Source: Bacteroidota bacterium
GTDB taxonomy: Bacteria; Bacteroidota; Bacteroidia; Chitinophagales; Chitinophagaceae
DNA: 15,192 bases
NCBI GenBank assembly: GCA_023391315.1
Contig: JAEWBD010000293.1
Coordinates: forward strand, 1-15,192
Reading direction: 5' to 3'
The notes below the pieces were generated by a model. It made no database searches and was not told where the DNA came from. It saw only the letters and a list, made by a program, of their open reading frames with translations. Numbering within the stretch: position 1 is the stretch's first letter; the number at the start of each line of letters is the position of its first letter. The position numbers were made by a program, and so were the translations under genes. Positions 7,481 through 14,801 of this stretch are shown one piece after another.

Positions 7481-10294
7481 TCAAATGCATTCATCCACGA
7501 GGTACAAAACAGATTCATAATTTCTTTTTACTGCTTCACTCATAGCTATTTCACAGGTTTTGGTAGAGGAATAATAACCATCATATTCCTGGTTGCCCAC
7601 TTCTTTTGCTTCGTGGGCCGTTGCTGCAGCAGTAAGTTCCGGAAAAAGAAAACCACGGTCACCGGCCATACCACAACAACCTGCGTGCACAGGCACGCTT
7701 ACTTCGTTTGCATATGCTTTCGCAATGTTTACAAATTTGTATTCTATACCCAGCTTTTCCAATGCACAAACCGGATGCAGCACCACTTTATTTTTTTTGT
7801 TGACGGATAACTGAACAGGCATTACGTAATCATGCAGGTAATCAACGCTGTCTATAATCGTAAGCTTATCATAACGCTGCTGATTTTCTTTTGTAAGCAC
7901 ACCGCGGATATGATGCAGCGTATAAGTGCAGGAGCTTACATCCATTACAACAGGATGCTTTCCCTGCTCACTATCACTCCATAAATGTTCAACAATTTTG
8001 TTGGCAGTATATTGATAAGCCGTATGGAAACCTTTTGAAGAAAATATCTGCCCGCAGCAACTGCCTGTAACATTATTCAATACGATTACATTAATACCGG
8101 CCTTCGCAGATACGCTTAAAAATGTTTCCATTAAACTTTTCTTTCCATCTTCACCATTACCTAACACCCTCGATATACAGGCAGGAAAATACACAATTGT
8201 TTTGCCTGCGCCTTTTTGGAAAATGCTTTCAAATAAAGGTTTTAAGGATGGTGGCTTTTTCAGATGATTTGACCATAATGGAAGAGCCGGCATCAACTTC
8301 CTCAGCAATTTTGTAATTCGATACATGGAATATTTACCACTAATGCCATTGATGCCTTTACCGGTTTGCAAGGCAAGCCGCACCGATTTTTCAACAAAAC
8401 CAAAATGCTTTGCCACCCATAAAGCTGCTTTATTTTCAGCAGCAGAATGATTTTCTCTTCTTAGTCTTTTTACAAGATCACCGGTATTGATATCAACGGG
8501 GCAAGCCGTTGCGCATAAGCCATCAACTGCACAGGTTTCAAGGCCATCATACTCATATTCCTTAATGAGCTGCTTATATGCAGGTTGATCCCTTGCTTTT
8601 AATTGCTGCAATGCACGTCTTGCAACAATACGCCTTCTTGGCGTCATAGTTAAATCGCGGCTCGGGCATTTATGTTCGCAGTAACCGCACTCAATGCATT
8701 TATCCACTTCTTCTTCCACCGATGGCAAAGGCTTAAGGTTTTTTATATGCGCGTCTTTATCAGCATTAATTATAACACCCGGATTTAATAAATTTTTTGG
8801 ATCAGCAATTGCTTTAATACGCTTCATTATTGCATAAGCTTCTGTGCCCCATTCCGTTTCAACAAAAGGCGCCATATTTCTGCCGGTGCCATGTTCAGCT
8901 TTTAATGCACCATTATATTTTTTAACTACCAGTTCAACCACGTCATTTATAAAACGATGATAACGCTCCACTTCATCTTTTGCGTTAAAAGCCTGCGTTA
9001 CCACAAAATGAATATTGCCATCTTTCGCATGGCCGAAAATGATGGCTTTATCATAATGATGTTGTTTGAACAATGCCTGGAGGTCAAGAATTGCATCGCC
9101 CAATAAATGCAATGGAAAAGCAACATCTTCTAAAATAACGGTGGTGCCGCTGGCCCTCACTGCACCTACAGCGGGAAATAATCCTTTGCGTATTTTCCAG
9201 TAAAATTCCCTTTGTGTGGCATCTTTTGTAAATGCAGGTTTATTTAAAAGAGACAACTCTTCAGCGGTGTTTAAAAAAGCATCAACCTTGGCATTTAATA
9301 AGGTTTCATTGCTGTCCTGAAATTCAACCAGCAACGCTGCCACAGGCTCCGGCAGTGTTTTAATAACGGTGTCAATACCTTTTATATTTTCAACAGAACG
9401 CAGCGACGCCCTGTCCATCAATTCCACCATTTCTGCGCCGGAAGCTATAAGTGGTTCAATGGCTTTGCAGGCTGCATATATATCTGTAAAATATAAAAGT
9501 GCCGTTGACTTATAAGGCAGATCAGGAATGGTTTGCATTACAGCTTCCGCAATAAAAGCCAGTGTGCCTTCTGCGCCGATCAATAAATGCGCAAAAATAT
9601 CAAGCGGATGTTCGTAATCAACCAACGCATTCAGTGAATAACCGACTGTGTTTTTTGTTTGATACTTGAACCTTATTTTATCTGATAAAGCACTATTGTT
9701 TAAAACAATATTACGCAGGTTTACCAGCTCTTCTGCAAGCATTCTATTGTTCGCGACAAAACGCTCATAATCTGTTTTAACTTCAGTGGAATACATTTCA
9801 CCGGATGGCAACATGAAGCGTATATATTTTGCGGTATGATAGGAATTATATTTTACGCCGCAACACATACCGCTGGCATTGTTTGATAAAATACCGCCCA
9901 TCATTGCCGCTGATATACTGGAAGGATCAGGGCCTATTTTGCAGGCATATTTTTTAAGATAGGTGTTGACCATCGCGCCGGTTATGCCCGGCTGAACCCT
10001 TACAAACGCCGCATTGTTTTCAATCGAAATTTTGTTCCAGAATTTACTTAAATCAATCAAAATACCATCTGTAATGCACTGGCCGGAAAGGCTTGTACCG
10101 CCGGCACGAAAAACCAGCGGAATATTTTGCTGATGAGATAATGCAAAAAGCTGTTTTACTTCATCTTCATTTACAGGCTGTACAACAGCTTTTGGTATAA
10201 GTTGGTAAAACCCTGCATCGGAAGCGTAGGTTATAACATCAATCAGCCGGCTTTTAATCCGTTCAGCGGGCAAAATTTTGTGCAGTGATTCCAA
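7481..10294 (-). CDS. FAD-linked dehydrogenase with Fe-S and CCG domains (D-lactate / D-2-hydroxyacid dehydrogenase type, GlcD-YdiJ-like)
   Basis: The protein has 937 residues. An N-terminal PCMH-type FAD domain is marked by PLVFRAGGTSLSGQ (59-72), IGPDPSSISAAMMGGILSNNASGM and LLIGAEGTLAFI. A C-terminal oxidase lobe has IFGHAKDGNIHF and AEHGTGRNMAPFVETEWG (about 466-485). A ferredoxin part follows with CIECGYCEHKCP (Cys533, 536, 539, 543) and CAVDGLCATACPV (Cys588, 594, 598). Two CCG motifs (Cys746-747 and Cys873-874) of the heterodisulfide-reductase type end the chain. Such proteins oxidise D-lactate, D-2-hydroxyglutarate or related D-2-hydroxyacids and pass electrons through Fe-S centres to quinone or another carrier; the substrate is not readable here. 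The start is TTG (10294): an in-frame TAG lies at 10343-10345, no ATG comes between, and residues 3-40 fit the family N-terminus. Confidence 0.85.
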   Translation of the reverse strand: MESLHKILPAERIKSRLIDVITYASDAGFYQLIPKAVVQPVNEDEVKQLFALSHQQNIPLVFRAGGTSLSGQCITDGILIDLSKFWNKISIENNAAFVRVQPGITGAMVNTYLKKYACKIGPDPSSISAAMMGGILSNNASGMCCGVKYNSYHTAKYIRFMLPSGEMYSTEVKTDYERFVANNRMLAEELVNLRNIVLNNSALSDKIRFKYQTKNTVGYSLNALVDYEHPLDIFAHLLIGAEGTLAFIAEAVMQTIPDLPYKSTALLYFTDIYAACKAIEPLIASGAEMVELMDRASLRSVENIKGIDTVIKTLPEPVAALLVEFQDSNETLLNAKVDAFLNTAEELSLLNKPAFTKDATQREFYWKIRKGLFPAVGAVRASGTTVILEDVAFPLHLLGDAILDLQALFKQHHYDKAIIFGHAKDGNIHFVVTQAFNAKDEVERYHRFINDVVELVVKKYNGALKAEHGTGRNMAPFVETEWGTEAYAIMKRIKAIADPKNLLNPGVIINADKDAHIKNLKPLPSVEEEVDKCIECGYCEHKCPSRDLTMTPRRRIVARRALQQLKARDQPAYKQLIKEYEYDGLETCAVDGLCATACPVDINTGDLVKRLRRENHSAAENKAALWVAKHFGFVEKSVRLALQTGKGINGISGKYSMYRITKLLRKLMPALPLWSNHLKKPPSLKPLFESIFQKGAGKTIVYFPACISRVLGNGEDGKKSLMETFLSVSAKAGINVIVLNNVTGSCCGQIFSSKGFHTAYQYTANKIVEHLWSDSEQGKHPVVMDVSSCTYTLHHIRGVLTKENQQRYDKLTIIDSVDYLHDYVMPVQLSVNKKNKVVLHPVCALEKLGIEYKFVNIAKAYANEVSVPVHAGCCGMAGDRGFLFPELTAAATAHEAKEVGNQEYDGYYSSTKTCEIAMSEAVKRNYESVLYLVDECI

Positions 10295-10653
10295 TAGTAC
10301 TTTGTTGTTATTTATTAAGAAATAACATATTGTGCTAATTAACTATATAGAAGAAGGTTGAATCGTCATTTCGACGATAGGAGAAATCTCTGCTTATTTT
10401 TGAATTTATAATTATGTAGAGATGTCTCGTTACCTCGACATGACGTATTAAGAACATTATTTAACCCATACTCCTTAAATTTTAATAGCACAACAGGTTA
10501 AGAAATAGTTTTGTAAAAATAAATCCCGCTTTGTTACCAGCGTTCAACAACTATAAAGATTCCGGTCTTATTATTCAATATAAAAAACTGTTTTTCAAAT
10601 TTTAAAATCTGCTGTTATCTTACGATTATTTATCGAGGCATTTTAAATTAAGA
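10295..10653. other. Divergent non-coding region with a palindromic repeat
   Basis: These 359 bases lie between two divergently transcribed genes. Besides the imperfect palindrome at 10361-10449, the region is very A+T-rich and has no supported gene. It must hold promoters for the dehydrogenase (minus) and the transferase-like gene (plus), but I see no clear -33/-7 pair for either. Confidence 0.5.
10361..10449. repeat. REP/MITE-like imperfect inverted repeat
   Basis: The left arm (10361-10393, containing CGTCATTTCGACG and GGAGAAATCTC) and the right arm (10416-10449, containing AGAGATGTCTCG and CTCGACATGACG) are imperfect reverse complements of about 33 bases each, around a 22-base A+T-rich centre. 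Pairs such as CGTCATnTCGA/TCGAnATGACG and AGAnATCTC/GAGATnTCT stand out. Elements of this look (GTCATTTCGACG...AGAGAT...) are, from memory, scattered between genes in many Bacteroidota genomes. A transcript could form a long hairpin. Copy number cannot be judged from a single window. Confidence 0.7.
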
Positions 10654-11376
10654 ATGGGCAACGCTTTACATTACATATCTCCGCCAAAAGAAGGTTTTAA
10701 AAATGAACTATTTGACAGGTTACTCGCTGCCGGTTATTACCGCATGCAGCACCTGATGTTTACCTGTAATGAAACTGTTATAAACAGTGATTATAAAACC
10801 ATTCCTGTATTCTGGCTGCGCACTCTGGTGCAAAATGTTTTATTAGAAAAAGCTGCAAGAAATATTTTAAAAAAATGCGCCGGCTTCACAGTGCTTATTG
10901 AGCCTGCCTATATAGATGATGAAATAGAAACATTATATGCCGCTTATAAAGCGCATGTTCAGTTTGAAGTTTCTTCTTCATGTGCAAGCTACCTTCACCA
11001 GCCTGAATTGCCGGAACCATTTGATTCGATGATGATAAAAGTGATTGACGGAAACAAATTGATTGCAGCAGGATATTTTGATAAAGGCAGTGAATCTATT
11101 GCAGGCATCATGAATATTTACCACCCGCAATATCGTGCCTATAGCCCCGGAAAATTTTTAATACTGCAGAAACTGCAATATGCTCTTTCGAAAAATATGC
11201 AGTATTATTATACTGGTTATATAAGCACAGAAAGCATACGGTTTGATTATAAAACTTTTCCGGATGCAGAAGCGGTGGAGGTGTTATTACCTTTAGAGCA
11301 AACCTGGGCGCCCTACAGCAAACTTGGAAAGCTTTTTCTGGAAGCCTACTACCTGCAAATGCTGCATAATTTATGA
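10654..11376 (+). CDS. Arginyl/leucyl-tRNA-protein transferase-like protein (ATE/Bpt family)
   Basis: The protein has 240 residues, close to the usual bacterial Bpt length. The C-terminal half fits the ATE/Bpt GNAT-like domain: MIKVIDGNKLIAAGYFDKGSESIAGIMNIYHPQYRAYSPGKFLIL (Gly140-Tyr-Phe-Asp, Ser164-Pro-Gly-Lys), then YYYTGYIS. The N-terminal half resembles the ATE N-terminal region (LLAAGYYRMQHLMFTCNE... FWLRT), but the cysteine pairs typical of that domain are not there; Cys38 is almost alone. Family members move an amino acid from aminoacyl-tRNA to a protein N-terminus, marking it for degradation (N-degron pathway). The missing cysteines may mean a cofactor-free or divergent branch. It stands alone, 152 bases before the DUF3108 gene. 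Start: ATG after an A+T-rich leader without a clear SD. Confidence 0.72.
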   Translation: MGNALHYISPPKEGFKNELFDRLLAAGYYRMQHLMFTCNETVINSDYKTIPVFWLRTLVQNVLLEKAARNILKKCAGFTVLIEPAYIDDEIETLYAAYKAHVQFEVSSSCASYLHQPELPEPFDSMMIKVIDGNKLIAAGYFDKGSESIAGIMNIYHPQYRAYSPGKFLILQKLQYALSKNMQYYYTGYISTESIRFDYKTFPDAEAVEVLLPLEQTWAPYSKLGKLFLEAYYLQMLHNL

Positions 11377-11453
11377 ATGCGTTATTAATTTTTTTTTAAC
11401 AAATGACCCCCATATATCACTGCTCAATTACTGTCTTAATAAGAACGTCAATT

Positions 11454-11487
11454 ATTGAAAAATTAAACACTTGTTTAATTTTTCAAT
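11454..11487. promoter_or_regulatory. Perfect 16-bp-arm palindrome upstream of the DUF3108 gene, candidate operator
   Basis: ATTGAAAAATTAAACA (11454-11469) and TGTTTAATTTTTCAAT (11472-11487) are exact reverse complements around a 2-base centre (CT). A two-base loop is too tight for a good RNA hairpin, and no T-run follows, so a dimeric regulator site is more likely than a terminator. The core TTAAACA-CT-TGTTTAA looks like a TetR-type operator. Its right half overlaps the likely -33 element of the promoter of the downstream gene, 42 bases before its ATG. Confidence 0.65.
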
Positions 11488-11501
11488 ATGTGCGAACTTT
11501 G
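11471..11501 (+). promoter_or_regulatory. Candidate Bacteroidota-type promoter for the DUF3108 gene
   Basis: TTG at 11471-11473 and GAACTTTG at 11494-11501 are 20 bases apart. They resemble the -33 (TTG/TTTG) and -7 (TAnnTTTG, one mismatch) boxes of the phylum's housekeeping sigma factor. Transcription would begin a few bases later, giving a short leader before the ATG at 11529. Confidence 0.5.
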
Positions 11502-11519
11502 CATCATACTTAAAAGAAC

Positions 11520-11524
11520 GGAGG
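11520..11524 (+). promoter_or_regulatory. Strong Shine-Dalgarno sequence (GGAGG)
   Basis: GGAGG ends four bases before the ATG at 11529. Most genes in the window have no recognisable SD, so this one stands out and fixes the start. Confidence 0.7.
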
Positions 11525-11528
11525 TAGA

Positions 11529-12287
11529 ATGAGGAAATTAAGTTTCGTATTACTGTTTTCATGGCTGATACTTAATTCGAAGGCACAAAACCTTTCTTTC
11601 CAGGCGGGTGAGAAAATAAAATTTACAGTTTATTATACGGTGGCGGGCATTTATTTTAATGCAGGTACAGCGTCTTTTTCAGTGAACGAAGCCAGCACGG
11701 CTGATGCAAATATTTATCATTTAATAGGCGAAGGTTCAACCAATTCAAAATATGACTGGATTTTTAAAGTAAGGGATCGCTATGAAAGCTATCTGAACAC
11801 AGAGAATATGCAGCCTGTAAAATTTATACGCAACGTGAGTGAAGGCAAGTACAAAAAGCATGAAGAGGTTGTTTTTAACCCGCATAATAATACAGCAACT
11901 ACTAAAAAAGGCACCTATAATGTTCCTGAAAATGTTCAGGATGTAATTAGTTCTGTTTACCTGGCAAGAAATCTTGATTACTCGAAATACAAGCCGGGGG
12001 ATAAAATTACATTCAACATGTTTTTTGGGAACGACATTTACAACATGTACATAAAATACATGGGCAAAGAAATCATTAGTACGAAATACGGAAGATTCAA
12101 TGCCATCAAACTGCAGCCTTTATTACTGAAAGGCAATGCTTTTAAAGGCGGCGAAGACATGACAGTATGGGTTACAAATGATAACAATCATTTACCGGTA
12201 AGAATTCAATCCAAGCTTACGGTTGGCAGCATTAAGGTTGATTTATCACAATATGAAAATCTTAAATATCCGCTGGTTGTAAATTAA
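11529..12287 (+). CDS. Secreted DUF3108-type protein
   Basis: The protein has 252 residues. An N-terminal signal peptide (MRKLSFVLLFSWLILNSKA) is probably cut after Ala19 (SKA-Q), so the mature protein is periplasmic or outer-membrane-associated. The sequence follows the DUF3108 pattern: FQAGEKIKFTVYYTVAGIYFNAGTASFSV at the start, a GEGSTNSKYDWIFKVRDRYESYL segment, a middle VPENVQDVISSVYLARNLDYSKYKPGDKITFNMFF, and a C-terminal part with ISTKYGRFNAIKLQP and MTVWVTNDNNHLPVRIQSKLTVGSIKVDL. The beta-rich fold has been compared with outer-membrane lipoprotein-carrier-like barrels, but no reaction is known. The gene has its own promoter-like element, the palindrome and a strong SD, so it is probably regulated separately from the transferase-like gene upstream. 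The short gap after it (12288-12346) is convergent with the next gene. Confidence 0.8.
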   Translation: MRKLSFVLLFSWLILNSKAQNLSFQAGEKIKFTVYYTVAGIYFNAGTASFSVNEASTADANIYHLIGEGSTNSKYDWIFKVRDRYESYLNTENMQPVKFIRNVSEGKYKKHEEVVFNPHNNTATTKKGTYNVPENVQDVISSVYLARNLDYSKYKPGDKITFNMFFGNDIYNMYIKYMGKEIISTKYGRFNAIKLQPLLLKGNAFKGGEDMTVWVTNDNNHLPVRIQSKLTVGSIKVDLSQYENLKYPLVVN

Positions 12288-12346
12288 AAGAACTGTTGGG
12301 TTTTATTTGTCTTGCCTGTGATCACTAAACCCATAACATTAATACG

Positions 12347-13861
12347 TTATAACACAGCCACCGTGTGATGATACATATTTTTAAAAGACGGTTCCATTAA
12401 ACCTGCAATATTGTAAGGCTTTATTTTCTCCCTTACTGAACAAGTAAATGCATCTATATCAGCCTGCGATATAGTTTTCTGCTGCGTCAATTTGAATAAA
12501 TCTTTATAGGTTGAATGTGCCATTTCCTGCACCTCGGTTTTATCCGCTTCGAGAAAATATTTTACAGGAAGGTTTTTCAATCGCTTCTGTTCGTACATAA
12601 TCGTAAAAGTAAAATACAACATAGACCATGCACTAAACAATTGGAAATGCCCCATTGTTTTATAACAGCCTGCAACAAGCAGGTCAATTAACTTCAATTC
12701 TTCAAAAACAATATTTTCATATTCTTTAAGCTGATCATAAAGTGGCTGTTCAAAATTTCTGTTTTCAGTCAGCATTTTTATAATTCTTTCAATACCCGCC
12801 AGTGAATAGGCAATGCCGGTGCTGAAAAGCGGGTCAACAAAACCAACGGTATGCGGCATAGCTACCCACCCATCACCAAAACAGGTTTGCAGTTTTCGCT
12901 GCAATCTTCCCGAACGGATAATATAACCCGGCTGTGCAGAAAGTTTTGCATCTTTTAATATAAAATCTATATCAGGATACTTTTCCCGCATTGCATTCCA
13001 AACTTCCTGCATTTGCATTTTTTGCAATGAAGGATTATTGCCGTTTAATGCAAAGCCCCAGCTTGTGCGGTTATTATTAAAACGAAGCGCCCAAATCCAG
13101 CCTTCATCTAATACATGATGTAAAGCTGAGTTATCAGCATTATAAGGGTAACCGGATGTTGCAATATTTTTTTGATGGAGTATATCTGTCCAGCATGGCA
13201 GGTTATCAAAATGAGAAAATACCGCAAATGAATCAGTAAGAAAATTTTCTGCGGATGACTTTACTGAAAACAGTTTATCAGCCAGCGCTCCGCTGCCGGT
13301 TGCATCAATAAAAAATGATGCATGAATATTTTGGTCATCACCATTACAATTAGCGGCAATTTCCCATTTACTATTTTTTCTTATGGCCAATGTGATTCCC
13401 GTCTCATCAAAATAATCTATACCTGCTTCTTTAACTTTTGATACAAGAAAGGCATCAATATCTGAACGCAGCCAGTTGGTATCAGACAACTCATCGCTTA
13501 TGCTTGCGGCAACCAGTAATTCGTTGATATGATGATCATCTGTTGAAAATTCTTTGCCAGGATAATGTTTATAATAACTAAAGCCTCTTTTAATTCCACA
13601 AACGATTTCAGGATGCGCTTTTTGCCAGCTTCCATATCTTGAAAAATCATATAGCCAGGGCAGGTTATACTTTGAAGAAAGTGAACGCAAAATCATGTCA
13701 GCAATAGGCGTGGAAGACTCTCCTATTGCAAAACGCGGATGTTTACCTTTTTCAATCAAGCAAATATTAAAACCGCATTCTTTTAGAATAAGCGCAGTAA
13801 GTGCGCCGGCGAAGCCTGCGCCTGCAATTACAATATCATAATGTTTAGATTGATTCAACAT
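12347..13861 (-). CDS. Flavin-dependent halogenase-like FAD oxidoreductase
   Basis: The protein has 504 residues from the ATG at 13861. The N-terminal dinucleotide fold YDIVIAGAGFAGALTA has GxGxxG at 14-19, Glu37 ends the second strand, and GESSTP follows at 47-52; this last motif is typical of the tryptophan-halogenase group (GESTIP-like). Later come FFIDATGSGALADKLF and MPHTVGFVDPLFSTGIAYSLAG (335 onward), the FAD-closing segment. The halogenase hallmark WxWxIP appears as Trp255-Ile-Trp257-Ala-Leu-Arg, so the IP part is absent and halogenation is doubtful; hydroxylation, oxidation or reduction of a bound substrate are alternatives. An in-frame GTG at 13879 would add six residues; I prefer the ATG because it leaves a normal short leader before the FAD fold. 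It overlaps the radical SAM gene by 17 bases, so both are surely co-transcribed. Confidence 0.82.
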   Translation of the reverse strand: MLNQSKHYDIVIAGAGFAGALTALILKECGFNICLIEKGKHPRFAIGESSTPIADMILRSLSSKYNLPWLYDFSRYGSWQKAHPEIVCGIKRGFSYYKHYPGKEFSTDDHHINELLVAASISDELSDTNWLRSDIDAFLVSKVKEAGIDYFDETGITLAIRKNSKWEIAANCNGDDQNIHASFFIDATGSGALADKLFSVKSSAENFLTDSFAVFSHFDNLPCWTDILHQKNIATSGYPYNADNSALHHVLDEGWIWALRFNNNRTSWGFALNGNNPSLQKMQMQEVWNAMREKYPDIDFILKDAKLSAQPGYIIRSGRLQRKLQTCFGDGWVAMPHTVGFVDPLFSTGIAYSLAGIERIIKMLTENRNFEQPLYDQLKEYENIVFEELKLIDLLVAGCYKTMGHFQLFSAWSMLYFTFTIMYEQKRLKNLPVKYFLEADKTEVQEMAHSTYKDLFKLTQQKTISQADIDAFTCSVREKIKPYNIAGLMEPSFKNMYHHTVAVL

Positions 13862-14801
13862 AACCAGTAGTACAACCACATTCTATCTGTGGAAGTATTG
13901 TTTGAGTAAGGTTCATCTTTTCCAATCGTTTCTTTCTTGCTTCAAAACAAAGCAGGCATTGAGATAAAAAACCAATATCCCAGGTATCAACAAACACCTG
14001 TCCCTGCTTTAGCAGCAAAGCTTTTTCGAACACTTCTTCCAGCATGGCTAAAGAAGGCGGCGCATAATTGCCTTCCTGCCACAAAACATCCATCACACCA
14101 TTGCCCGGCCTTACCGGGATAACGGAACAACGGGCAACACCGCATTCAAAAGCAAACTGTATAGATTTAAAAGTCCATGCAATGCTTTCCTGCGGCTGCG
14201 TTATGTAAGGTGCATTTAATAAAACAAATGCACGCACATCAATGTCATGCTGATTTAAAAACATGGTTGCCTGCCTGAAATCTTCCGTCGTAAGTTGTTT
14301 ATTTAATCTTGGCAATACACCGGGATGAATGGTTTCCAGGCCCATTGCCACTTCCAGCCTCTCATCAAGCAAGTCATTGAATTCGATACAATGTTTGTTG
14401 CAAAGCTTTGGGTGATTCTCTACAACAACTCTTTTATACCCTTTAAGCAGTTTGATGATTGCCGGATATTCTTTTGGAGAAATAGCTTTGGGATCAAAAA
14501 AATTTCCGTTGTTGTAAAGCTTGATAACATCCGCCTGCGGCAATCTTTCCAACGCATATTCAATCTGTTTAACTATTGCACCGAATGGTGCAGGCGCATC
14601 TAAAGTATTCTTCCATAAATCGCACATTAAACATTTGAAAGCGCATTCTTTGCTGGTAAGAAAGATGGTGTTTACCGTTTCAATACCGCCTGATAAACCA
14701 GGTTCTTCTTCATGCAAAAAATGATAGGGAATGAATGGGTTTAACCTGTTCTTTTCAGAACGGAGTTCAGTAATTGTATGGCTGCTATACTCATCATGCA
14801 T
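13845..14801 (-). CDS. Radical SAM protein (RaSEA/TIGR01210-like, Elp3-related)
   Basis: The protein has 318 residues. TIFLTSKECAFKCLMCDLWKN carries the [4Fe-4S]-binding CxxxCxxC triad, Cys53, Cys57 and Cys60, which would cleave S-adenosylmethionine to a 5'-deoxyadenosyl radical. VIKLYNNGNFFDPKAI resembles the KLFNxGSFFD segment of the TIGR01210/archaeosine-synthase RaSEA group, and VVVENHPKLC, LEVAMGLETIHP and DVRAFVLLNAP fit the TIM-barrel strands of that branch. Two further cysteines near the C-terminus (QCLLCFEAR) and CGCTTGY at the end could bind a second metal centre. Archaeosine itself is not expected in Bacteroidota, so the substrate is probably different. The start overlaps the end of the upstream asparagine-synthase-like gene by 8 bases, and the end overlaps the FAD gene by 17. 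The radical SAM call is firm; the subgroup is likely. Confidence 0.83.
   Translation of the reverse strand: MHDEYSSHTITELRSEKNRLNPFIPYHFLHEEEPGLSGGIETVNTIFLTSKECAFKCLMCDLWKNTLDAPAPFGAIVKQIEYALERLPQADVIKLYNNGNFFDPKAISPKEYPAIIKLLKGYKRVVVENHPKLCNKHCIEFNDLLDERLEVAMGLETIHPGVLPRLNKQLTTEDFRQATMFLNQHDIDVRAFVLLNAPYITQPQESIAWTFKSIQFAFECGVARCSVIPVRPGNGVMDVLWQEGNYAPPSLAMLEEVFEKALLLKQGQVFVDTWDIGFLSQCLLCFEARKKRLEKMNLTQTILPQIECGCTTGYVESI

Noticed and set aside
12298..12338. GGGTTT ... AAACCC inverted repeat in the convergent gap as a bidirectional terminator
   Set aside because: The loop is long (about 23 bases), the stem has a bulge and there is no T-run on either side.
13862..13879. GTG start at 13879 for the FAD oxidoreductase
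   Set aside because: It adds only six residues and deepens the overlap to 35 bases; the ATG at 13861 leaves a typical leader before the FAD-binding strand.
13845..14801. True archaeosine synthase subunit
   Set aside because: Only the radical SAM core and a family-like motif match; no archaeosine partner genes are visible and the modification is archaeal.
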